NCBI GenBank assembly: GCA_015501585.1
Contig: JADNRY010001201.1
Location: 1 to 15,316, forward strand
Length of the DNA stretch: 15,316 nt
Source: Rhodocollybia butyracea
Taxonomy: Eukaryota > Basidiomycota > Agaricomycetes > Agaricales > Omphalotaceae
Direction of reading: 5' to 3'
How positions within the stretch are numbered: the first letter of the stretch is position 1; each line of letters starts with the position of its first letter. Below, one piece after another: positions 1 to 8,683 of the stretch. The translations under genes were made by a program, and so were the position numbers. The notes below the pieces were generated by a model. It did no database searches. It was not told the origin of the DNA and worked only from the letters and a program-made list of their open reading frames with translations.

Positions 1-25
1 GGTTTGTACTCGGACAGGAAGTCAT

Positions 26-432
26 TCATTCTGCCGTTGCTTTAGCATCATCCGAGTCATCAACATACTCTATAACACATCTGTCGACAGCGAAGTGAAC
101 CGTTGAATCTGAAATGGAGGAGGAATGGACTGTGTCCAATTGCTTTGGCAAAAAAATCACTGAGCTGATGGAAGGAGAGAAGGTACATACGAGAGCCACT
201 CACTCTTTGATCATGGACACGCAACTGAACAAATTCCTCGGTCAAACTTTCGATACATGCGTCGTTCACGTTTGGATCATGGATATGCAACTGGCCAAGA
301 TCGTCTGATAGGCCGTCCATATCTGCATCATTTATACGCAGTCGGCTCTATAATTCCAGGGACAGTAAATAATATTCACGAAATAGTTTGAAAAAGCGCT
401 TTACTTACAACTTGTTCGATTAGTATATCCAT
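26..432 (-). CDS. small hypothetical protein with 22-residue internal repeats, 3 exons
   Basis: I do not recognise this gene. Three exons join in one open frame: 432-409, 347-204 and 142-26. The introns are 348-408 (GTAAGT...ATAG) and 143-203 (GTGAGT...AAAG), both 61 bases and phase 0. The product is about 94 residues, acidic, with no signal peptide or membrane segment. It holds about three copies of a roughly 22-residue unit built around a leucine, a short beta-like stretch and an HD or ND pair: EQVSRLRIND, DLGQLHIHD and EFVQLRVHD. The repeat is also visible in the DNA, as a 17-base near match at 211-227 and 277-293, 66 bases apart. The C-terminus is Asp/Glu-rich and ends VDDSDDAKATAE. The exon model is convincing because splicing removes every stop. 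The start is less sure: the frame stays open upstream of 432, so a further 5' exon is possible. No indels were seen here, unlike in the neighbouring large genes. Confidence 0.55.
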
Positions 433-1099
433 ACCTAAGCCGTATCGGATGAGATTAGTCTGCCGGTACTAAGTACTAACCACCAGGTGAAATGTTTACC
501 TATGTTTCTTTACTGCTGTCACGTTTTTTTTAGAACAGTATGTTTCCCAGTCAGAAGAACGAGGGGAAAGGAGGTTGAAACCCGTTTAAGTAATGAAGTA
601 CGCCACAAAAAATTGTGGCGAGGTAAAGGCGTGGAAAAAAGACAAACATAGATATTATCACTGTATAGTTCGCAGGCTAGTTAGAAATATAAGGAAAACT
701 TGAAAAGTAGAAAGTAATACCTGAGGACTCGCAGGCAAGTTAGACAGGGAGGAAAACTTGCAAGTCTACTGCGGCCCTCAGGTTTATAAGTACATGATTG
801 ATAGACAGGGGTCAGGAGAAATAGCAGAAAGGGCCGGAGCCGGAAGGGATAGAGAATATCCGAGTGCCGGAGCACTAGTTCGAACCGATGGAAAGGAGAG
901 CGGGGTCTGAGGCGCGCGGAGCGTACACTGACCATCGGTGAGTGAGGAATTGGGTAGTAGGCTTAGACCACTTACCTCGTTGATTAGATTTTTATAAACA
1001 TCATATTTTTTAAATCCAACAAAACACAATAAGCACAACAGATATACAAGATTGGCAGGAATTTTGGATTATGACACCTTAGGAAGTGTAAGATATAGG
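433..1099. other. intergenic stretch without a recognisable gene
   Basis: Nothing coding is recognised here. It would hold the promoter of the small minus-strand gene and the 3' flank of the ENGase gene. A minus-strand reading frame over 784-1038 with a possible GTAAGT donor near 977 gives a low-complexity Ser/Pro/Leu peptide that resembles no protein I know, so I leave it out. The stretch contains a diverged direct repeat (671-769) and a weak hairpin, listed separately. Confidence 0.6.
671..769. repeat. diverged direct repeat, two ~39-base copies
   Basis: Copies start at 671 and 730. Both begin CGCAGGCWAGTTAGA and share GGAAAACTTG after a diverged middle. Spacing is 59 bases. The second copy lies inside a weak inverted repeat: CCTGAGG at 720-726 pairs with CCTCAGG at 776-782, and CGCAG pairs with CTGCG just inside. 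It also contains the 10-base palindrome ACTTGCAAGT. Function unknown. It could be a remnant of a small mobile element. Confidence 0.5.
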
Positions 1100-3850
1100 T
1101 TATACGTCTACAAAGACACACCGTTCCCAATCCAGTACATCTCCTTTATCGGTTACGCCCTGGATGTAGAACCTCATCTTCCCACTTCCAACTCTCAGAG
1201 TTCTACGGCTAGCATTACTAGTACTCTCGCTTTGCGCCAGATTGATATCTCTCTCGACGACGAACGTATTTCTCATCCCCTCATGACCATACCCACTAGT
1301 ACCAATCCAAACCGCATTCTCGGCCTTGTCTGGCGTCCCATCTGCCCGGTACTCGAGGGCGTAAATGTTGGCGTACATTAGCTTCGGAAACCACACATCT
1401 GTCGAAGGCTGAGCTGGCCACGCCGCGATGGGGTCTTCTGGAGATGTGATGTGCGGGGGACACTGGCAGAGAAAGACGCAGACACCTCCCAGGTTAACAC
1501 TCCTAGAGGGGCCTCAGTTACTGATCTGGTAGCCAATGAATGAAAGTCGGCCCAAAGCAACGACGGGACATGTGCTGGAATATCGGAGGGCTGGCTGGAG
1601 TAGATATTCAATTGACCAAGCAGTAAGGATATTGCAAACGGCTGCTTCGGGTTCTTGGGAATGATAGTGATGACTAGGCCAACTGAGGCCAACTGCTGAG
1701 CCGGTTCAACAGTGGCGGGAACAGTATATCGAATCTTTAAAGCCATCCATCCGTGTCCCAAATTCGCGGAGTCTTGGGTCGAAACAGGTGTAGTTTGAAA
1801 TTTATGCGCGTTTTGGAACTCAGAAGAGGCCTTCGCCTTGATAGACAGTGCAACATCGAGGTCCATGTCCCCCGATGCTTGGATGTCTTGCTTATAGACT
1901 AAAGTGGCTTCGTAGGACCGTCCTGCTGTAGCAGCGACTGACTGCACCGGCATCCAGACACAACGAAACGCAGCATTCTTAGCCTCAGTCCCAGCAGCTT
2001 TCAACACCAGCCTCAATGAACTACCCCCATTCCAAGCGTCGTCCATATATATTTGTGAAGTGGTCTTCGGTAGTTCAAGGCCTTTGGGATTCATTGCCTC
2101 CCCCTCCCAGAACACCAAAGGTTTTGGCCACACCAGGTCTCCCAGGGAGGTTTGTTTATCCACATCCGTCCATCCCTCCAGACGGTGATACATCTCTACA
2201 CCTTTGACGAACCATCTCGTCCCTACGCCAGGAGAAAATGTCGTATGCAGCGGAAGGAGGAGGGGATCAGGCGGTGGTGCACTTTGGAAATATGATACAA
2301 GGGGTGTAAAAATGTCATGGGTACAAGGTAGTTCGCCTTGCTTCAGCGGAGGCATTGGCGGTACGACGATCTCTTCGGCATCGTCAGATTTTCCCGTCCA
2401 TAGCTTTCGCTCGTAGTTCCACCACGAGTTCCAGCTGAAACCGGGTTTGTCTTCCTCAGACTCCCAAGTCCAGGCTTGACCAAAGAGAGCGACACTGAGT
2501 CCAAGAGAAGACGGCGCGACGTGAGAAATGGCTTTGAAAGAACCGAACCCGCCGTTCCCATGTGAACCACGCCCCCATACATCTGGACACAGTTTGAGAG
2601 TATGCGAGAGGGAGCATAGAATAACATACCGACGCCGACATATATGTCATGGAGTTTTTTCACTTCGATATGGGGATGAGATTCGGCGTTACCTGTGAGT
2701 GAAGCATCGAGGCTGAGAAAGTATTGCGCCGTCAAAGAGGGATAGTTATTCCTCCACTACGCCTCACTTGATCAGTGAATCATAGGAATGAAGCCAACAG
2801 TGCTCACCGTATAGTTGGTGAATAGCGAAGAGAAGACAGGAAGAATGGTAGATTAAGACTATTCAAGCGATCCTGCCACGCCAGCTGTCCGGTAAATACG
2901 ACACTGTCATACCTAGTTGGAGGAAAAGAATTAGGAAGAAAAACATATTGTTGGCAGGAATCCAACGTACCAAACCACTTCTGCAAAATCTCCTACTTTC
3001 TTCTTCAGCTCCTCCCTTAACAACGTTATCCAGCCAGCAAGTGCCCGAGTCTGTTCGATTCCGCCTACAAGAGGACACTCAAAATTGAGTAGATAGCCAT
3101 CGAACCGCGCTGTTTCGCAAGATCAGCGAAGAGTCGGGCATAGTGGGGTGATATCGGTAATGTAGTGGGTGTGCTGGGCTGAGATACAGGTGCGGTGCGT
3201 GATTGGGGCAGCTTTCCCACAAGAAGTCGCAGACAGTCTTGCTGTCCGTCGCCCTCAAAGATTCTAATGTTATGAAAATGTGAACTGTTAGCTCTATGTT
3301 CGATGTTAACGACACTTACATGGTTCCCAGCATCTTAACTCCCTGTCTGTGCGATGCATTAATCCACCCTGGTGGTGGGATTGTTATCCGATGGTGAGAG
3401 AAGCTTGGATCGTCAATAGCTCAGCAGTCGAACGTAGGAATTCTGTGTAACACTCACTACACGAAACTATCACAACTTGACCAGAAGTTGAACGTATAAC
3501 ATAGGGAGAATGGGCTCTCTGTGTACCCTCCCTACAGTCCAATAGTAAGCAATCTGCAGAAGTGGTTTTGAGACGAGGAAAATCACCTTGTAGTCATGAC
3601 ATACCTTGAAAGTTGAGCAGAATCAGCATTGTTAACTAGAGATCGATAGACCTATGCTTTTTCACCAACAGCTTTCCGTGTTGTTCGCTTCCATTAGCTC
3701 GAGAACGAGGATATAATGGCAAGATGTTATTATATTCCTGCGCTGATGCCGACGGGGGAAACTTTGTCACCCATTTATCTAGTTCATCAAGGCTCTTGAA
3801 ATAACAGTCTTGGGAGGCGAGAATTTACTTGCATTGCCGATAAGAGGCAT
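1100..3850 (-). CDS. cytosolic endo-beta-N-acetylglucosaminidase (GH85), frame broken at four places
   Basis: GH85 ENGases cut the chitobiose core of N-glycans and leave one GlcNAc on the protein. Exons: 3850-3666, 3604-3587 (18 bases), 3531-3458, 3403-3320, 3263-2971, 2912-2808, 2756-2630, 2582-1100, about 790 residues. Landmarks in order: YFKSLDELDKW, CHDYKGGYTE, FVYFSHHRITIPPPGW, IIFEGDGQQDC, FDGYLLNFE (catalytic Asn and Glu, near residue 180), IEQTRALAGW, FTNYTW, GVDVWGRGSHGNGGFG and LFGQAWTWE. A C-terminal beta-rich region of about 480 residues follows. The start gives MPLIGN, typical of fungal members. No signal peptide is seen, so a cytosolic role in free-glycan turnover is likely. The family frame breaks near 3805, 3105, 2830 and 1457 (a run of five G), each as if one base were missing. 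All introns are GT-AG and 51-65 bases. The identity is certain. Whether the gene is intact depends on those four places. Confidence 0.95.
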
Positions 3851-4207
3851 GGGTAGATCGGGTATAGTGTACCGTACAGGTCACGGTGCAAGTTGAAGTT
3901 CAACAAATAACTTAAGCGCCAGAAGAAAGCCAGGTAAGTACAAGCTTGCGATTGGGTACAACTATGTTATGTTAAAAAGACTGCGAAAACTGGGTAACAA
4001 CAATTTGAGAGCAATTACAATTAAACGAGAACAGACTTGCAAAAGAATACCAATTGGAAAAACTGTAAAAGACGACGGCTTCCGGGTGAGCTAGTGAGTG
4101 AATCATACCAGCACAAGAGCCAGATAAGTAGTGCCTTTAAAACCAAACATAGGATATAGAAGGATGCAAAAGAAAAGAAGTAATCCGATAGGCGGAATCG
4201 ATGCGCG
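3851..4207. promoter_or_regulatory. intergenic region between P450 stop and ENGase start
   Basis: This 357-base gap follows the P450 stop and precedes the ENGase start, both on the minus strand. It must hold the P450 3' end and the ENGase promoter. I see no coding frame, repeat or clear regulatory motif in it. Confidence 0.5.
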
Positions 4208-6483
4208 TCAAACTTTCTCTGCATCCTCACCATCCCCAGCAAGCATGATAGCTTGCAGAGCCTTTTCCGAACGAGGTCTTATATCGACACCGAATGGGTC
4301 AGGCGTCCTGTAAAGCACAGTCAGTAATGTGTACCTGGTTAGAAGCACACTCATTTACCTGAACACGCTGTTGTTAAAGTCGATCTTTTCCCTGATCACC
4401 TTCTCTCTCCCATTTTCATCCTCTACGCATGGTCTATGAACATCAACAACACTCAAAAGCGCCGCAGTGAGTTGCCAAATGCTGCTCTCGACCAACTCTC
4501 GACCGGACATGCTCTTCGTCCAAACCCTGTGGTTTTTTAAATATTGCTCAGTGAATCGCTGTAAAAGAACGAAGGTGCTCACCGAAAACATAACTGCGGG
4601 ATCCCGCTTCTTCGTTTCGCGCCTGAGCGCGTCGTATTCCTCGTTTTGAGGTCCATAAAGAACGGCTTCCTCATGCGGCGAGAGAAGGTACCGCTCGGGT
4701 CTGAACACATCCACGTCATCCCCGAATAGATCTTTCGAGCGCATGATAGCCCAGATATTCCCGAAGATCAATGAACCTTTACGAAGGAGCATAGGTGAAG
4801 GATTAGGATCAGATGCTGATGGAGGAGGGGTGTAGACGTCGTCCTGTGTCAGCCGGTGCGGAAGACCTTTACAGAGCAAGGATAATTGGTAAAAAGGCGT
4901 AGACATGAAAACATAGGCCTTACTCAAAGGTAGAACCACACCACATCTCCATACTTCTGACATTACAGCCTCAACGTAGGGGAATCGCGGTTTCTTCACC
5001 TTGCAAGTGCCTCCCTTACCATCAGAAACCTCAACATCAATGAAACGATCCGATAAACTTGGTAGACGGGCTTAGTGGTCGAAGGGGAATCGTCAGCTAA
5101 GGGGAAGCGGAAACGTCAGTGGAATGAACGTCTAACATGACAGGTAGATTTACCCAGTCCAGTAACCAAATCAAGTTCCTTCCTGCCTTGCGTAGGATAT
5201 CTCCACTTTCATCCTCCAACAGAGCCAAGAAATAGTGCATGACCGTGGCTATAGTAGTATCTGGAACAAGACGTAATAACCGTTAGAAAATAAGCCATGA
5301 AATTGCGTTTATAATTAACTTACCTCCAGAGGCCGCATACATGCTATTCGCGGTCCATTTGAGATCGAATTTCGAATTGAGCATAATCTGCCGTAGCGTG
5401 TTCCGGTTTAGTCGAGGAAGTCGGCGATGCAGCCCATTTCGAGAGTAGTTCCGGAGAGATATCGGAACCGGTTTTAGTGTCTGCAGCAGGAACAACAGCA
5501 TCTGAGTTATCCAAGAGTGTTAGAGCAGAAGGAAAGGCTTATGTGTCCCCTTCTGCATCTCCGACTTGACCACTCAAAAGGCTTCTCCACAAATTCAACC
5601 ATCTTCGCTTTCCATTCTCGAGATTTTGGTAGAAAAGAGAATATTGGAAGGAACTCGAGCCATCTCGGAGCTTTCTGCAACGAAGGGAGGATATCAACCA
5701 GCCATATCCCACCTCCGGAGGCGATCTTATTGCTAAGAAGGTCCACGCAGTTTTCCGCCATGTCTAAAAATTTGTCATGGACGACCTGTGTGTAGGATGT
5801 TGGAATAGTATATCCGTAAAACGACCGAAAGAGTTAGCTGGCCCGCGTAGCGACGAATCAGGGGAATGTACGAAAGAAAACGGGCAGGTATGGTTGATGG
5901 CTCGGAAGGCGTTGCGGACTGAGAAGAGGCAGACATTAAACCAGTCAGGAAACCAGCCGTTTCCCTCTCGATTAATCCATGGTAAGCAGGGATCCTGTCT
6001 TTTGAGAAAGCCATACCCATCAACTTCCTCTGCCTTTTGGATTGCGGTCCATAGGATGTGAAAGCGACCATATCATTACATCTATGTAGAGAGGTGAGCA
6101 AAAGTAGCAAGGTTTAGAAGTCCGTCGTACCCGCAAAGTTCCCCGACCATCACTAATTTCGGCTTATCAGAGTATATCCCTCCTTTTCTTGTCCAGCAAG
6201 TCAAAGCAGACTTCTGGACTGGAAAGGAAGATCAAAGGTTGGCTTATGGAAAGGGAAGGATGTAACACGGATAGTTGGACAACGGGGCCGTACGTTTTGT
6301 GCAAGAGAAGTGGCTTTGATCCACAGCTGTTTTGGAGTCAAATGTAGGATATTACCGATGAGAGGAAGGGGTTTTCGGCCCTGGTGGAATGCGCAATAGG
6401 TCCGAGGACTGTTTGCTGGATCGCAGATAGAGACCAAAAGCGCAAGTAAGACCAATGAGGGTCAGAAGAGAGATGGGCTCCAT
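4208..6483 (-). CDS. cytochrome P450 monooxygenase, basidiomycete type, with about 12 frame breaks
   Basis: Membrane-anchored, heme-thiolate monooxygenase. Exons: 6483-6131, 6081-5324, 5260-5154, 5096-4924, 4866-4583, 4526-4359, 4307-4208. The N-terminus has a hydrophobic anchor, then the hinge PPGPK and PLPLIGNILHLTPKQ. The usual P450 marks follow: RRYAGQLTLSVVYGYTIP, the I-helix SGDTTIATVMHYF, K-helix EVWR (ExxR), FRPERYL (PERF), and the heme loop GFGRRACP running into GRELVES. It resembles the family often labelled O-methylsterigmatocystin oxidoreductase-like in mushrooms; the substrate cannot be told. The frame breaks near 6373, 6296, 6185, 5819, 5575, 5534, 5520, 5400, 5183, 5069, 4583 and 4504. 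The last lies just after the heme cysteine. All intron borders, the Cys and the ExxR survive. A stretch of about 24 residues near 5900 is longer than usual. It is either a heavily indel-hit pseudogene or a gene damaged by consensus errors. Confidence 0.93.
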
Positions 6484-7140
6484 TGTTGGGTATGTGAATA
6501 TCAGAAAGGTGTTTTATACGAGCGTATCTATGTCTGGGCTTCGTAAGACTAAAGAAGACGCCGTCTGGAGTGAATCAGAATGGCGATTGAAGGCCTCTTG
6601 AGTTGAGGCGCGTCGGGATTTACGTCGTTGGTAACTGCGTTGTCCTATAATCAGGGTATTCCGCCGGGTCTTCCTCCAGCCTCAGGAGTCGAGAAAGTTT
6701 GTTTCAAAGAACCACAAGCCAAAAAGCTTGAACCGTAATGGTTCGTTAAACCTGGGATTCCGCGAATTAGCTGTAGTTGAACAGTGTACAGTTCAGGTTA
6801 AGCTCACAGCTTCGGATTGAGCAGAGGACTGAGATATTGATAGCTCAAAGGGCCAAGGGGGTCTGAGCGGTGACGAGGTTAGGAGAGAAAGGAAATCGAA
6901 CCGAAGAAGCGAGCCCATTCTTAAAGTGGTATCTCCGAAAGACGCCCACTCGTGACAAGCATGTCGGCTTGTTACGCCACCTTTGATTTGGACTAGTTTT
7001 CTAGCAGAAAGTCTTTCGCCGAGTTACCGAAGCAAGATGGACATCATTATTCTCGTCCTGATTCCCATCTGGCTCTTCTGATATTCAAGCTATGGACATA
7101 TCCAAGTTAGAAGTTTCAATTTCGCCCCATTGAACGTTAA
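6484..7140. other. upstream region of the P450 and possible 5' part of the plus-strand gene
   Basis: This stretch holds the P450 promoter side (from 6484) and, further right, the unresolved 5' end of the plus-strand gene. An ATG at 7037 opens a short hydrophobic peptide (MDIIILVLIPIW). A shift of one frame then continues as ALLIFKLWTYPS, which would look like a membrane anchor, but I cannot join it securely to the downstream frame. No other motif is evident from 6484 to 7030. Confidence 0.35.
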
Positions 7141-7686
7141 AACTCGTACATCACACCTCCTGGAGACACGGAGACCGAAAGTCGTCAACAACTCGCTTGG
7201 GGCCATGCGATAATTTGCACCATGTGTAATAAACTTCTTTCTTCGTTCCAAAACATAGGTTCGCACCTTCCTATTCCGACTGACGGGAATGTCATAGTGA
7301 TTTATTTATGCCCGGATTGTCTCGACTCTCGACACAACTGGAACCCCCGAGATTTGCAAAGATCTTGAAGGATGCGTTCCATTAATGATACACACCGGTC
7401 TATGTAAGTGGCAACCAACGTTCTGGCGTTAGATAGCCTTCTACCGCGACGTCAATTCCTCATAATAGCACAACTTGATTAATCTGTGAAATGGGAGGAA
7501 TTCTGATACCTGATCCCAACGCTGATATCTGCGTCAGAGACCTCGGACTGGCCAGAGACGACAGACATTTGTGAGTCCGAGGTCTATGGGCTCGACATTT
7601 GATGTTCTGTTCTCGACAACAGAACCCGGGAGTTGTTACAAGAAACCAACAAACCGAGACACCAAAAATTCCCGTTGTCAAGTTAA
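7141..7686 (+). CDS. unrecognised gene with two CxxC pairs, 5' end and frame unresolved
   Basis: Not recognised. The frame 7141-7365 is open and reads like coding sequence: YITPPGDTETESRQQLAWG, then CTMC (ICTMCNKLL), and about 30 residues later CPDC (IYLCPDCLDSRHNW). The paired CxxC motifs suggest a zinc-ribbon-like site. A second part starts in another frame near 7355 and reads CKDLEGCVPLMIHTGL up to a GTAAGT donor at 7404. The acceptor TAG lies at 7466-7468. The next exon runs to 7570 (MGGILIPDPNADICVRDLG), followed by an intron at 7571-7622 (GTGAGT...ACAG) and a last exon at 7623-7686 ending KFPLSS. Frame changes near 7355-7370 and 7475-7490 match the indel pattern of the neighbours. It is convergent with the peroxidase, 61 bases apart. 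It could instead be unrelated short frames, but two well-formed introns favour a gene. Confidence 0.4.
7538..7585 (+). repeat. 12-base perfect inverted repeat over a 5' splice site
   Basis: AGACCTCGGACT at 7538-7549 is the exact reverse complement of AGTCCGAGGTCT at 7574-7585, with a 24-base spacer. In the plus-strand gene model the left arm lies in the exon. The right arm begins at intron base 4 (donor GTGAGT at 7571), so the hairpin would bury the donor. No oligo-T tract follows, so it is not a simple terminator. Confidence 0.7.
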
Positions 7687-7747
7687 AGACCCAATGGATA
7701 TCGAAACCTCAATAACGTTACAGATAGAATATTACTCTTCATCTCAT

Positions 7748-8634
7748 TTATGTCACCAACTTTGCAATTTCCGCATCAATAGCTTGAGGTGTTGTTGTTG
7801 AAGCCCATCGTTGAACAACGTTGCCTTGTTTGTCAATCAAGAATTTCTCAAAATTCCACTAAGAAGAGTAACGGTGAAATCAGTTCACTGCCGGATCAGC
7901 ACAGCAGAGTCGCAGCACACCTTGATACGACTAAGGCCGAGAATACCAGACTTCTCCGACTTGAGAAACTTGTATACTTCGTTGGTGCTATCGCCATTGA
8001 CATCCGACTTTTTCATGAGGGGGAAAGTAACGCCATGGTTGACTGTGCAGAATTGAGCGACTCCTTCATCATCGAGGGGCTCCTGGCCACCAAACTGGAA
8101 GGGTATAATTTGAGCAAACACGTTTACTAAGAATTCGGAGGGCGTACTTGGTTGCAAGGGAAGCCTAGGATGGTGAAATCGTTGTCCTTGTACTTGTCAT
8201 ACAAAGCTTGTAAGCCTAAATCAAGGTCCAGTATAGCATAGCGACAGAGAACGGACGAACAGACCCTTGTATTGAGGTGTGAATCCACTACAAGCGGACT
8301 TTAGTTTGTGATTTGATCAAGATAAAGTAGACAGCTCATACCAGGCAGAAGCGGTATTCACAATCAGAATGACTTTGCCCTTGAGATCAGCAAAATCTAA
8401 AGTCTTGTTGCCAGGCATCTCAGCCTGTAAGGAGTAGAATCCGGTTTTTTCAGACATTGTGTGTAAACGAGAAGCTCGGAGGGAAGGGCTAAGTAAAGGA
8501 TGGGAGACGTAGGCACTACGTGAAAGACGAGAGGGGATAAATAAGTTCGTAGTGAGCTGATGAATCGCTCGTGAAGAATAATTTGTGATCATGAGGGAAT
8601 TCTCGGGCGTCCGGTAAGATGTGACATCGGCCAT
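7748..8634 (-). CDS. glutathione peroxidase, Gpx3/Hyr1-like thiol peroxidase, possible dual start
   Basis: Reduces hydroperoxides with thiols (thioredoxin in most fungal members) and may act as a peroxide sensor. Exons: 8634-8342, 8287-8265 (23 bases), 8215-8148, 8094-7921, 7858-7748. All introns are GT-AG and the frame is intact. From the ATG at 8457 the product is 163 residues, the normal length. The peroxidatic Cys39 ([11 protein letters not shown]) has its codon split by intron 1. It is followed by PCNQFGGQEP with the catalytic Gln73, [11 protein letters not shown] with the resolving Cys85, and [10 protein letters not shown] with Trp128-Asn129. There is no selenocysteine; cysteine is used. 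ATGs at 8634 and 8592 are in frame. The extension after 8592 is rich in Arg, Ser and Leu and lacks acidic residues, like a mitochondrial presequence. Both a mitochondrial and a cytosolic form are therefore plausible. A CRE/ATF site lies just upstream. Confidence 0.97.
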
Positions 8635-8635
8635 C

Positions 8636-8643
8636 TGACGTCA
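8636..8643. promoter_or_regulatory. CRE/ATF site TGACGTCA upstream of the peroxidase
   Basis: A perfect 8-base CRE palindrome lies 2 bases from the first possible peroxidase ATG and about 180 bases from the cytosolic ATG (8457). bZIP factors of the Atf1 type bind this sequence in fungi, and peroxidase genes are known Atf1 targets in fission yeast. If it is the promoter element, translation probably starts at 8592 or 8457 rather than 8634. Confidence 0.6.
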
Positions 8644-8683
8644 TCATCGGGTAAGTTTCGGGATTCCCGATTCCCGAGCCGCG

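Noticed and set aside
1052..2416. Plus-strand frames of 109, 63 and 70 codons
   Set aside because: Antisense to the ENGase C-terminal exon; no plausible protein.
3666..3850. A 20-base intron near 3829-3810 to restore the ENGase N-terminal frame
   Set aside because: Far shorter than any other intron here (45-68 bases) and without a branch point; a missing base is simpler.
5517..6061. Plus-strand frames of 92 and 94 codons
   Set aside because: Antisense to P450 exon 2, whose minus-strand product has clear family motifs.
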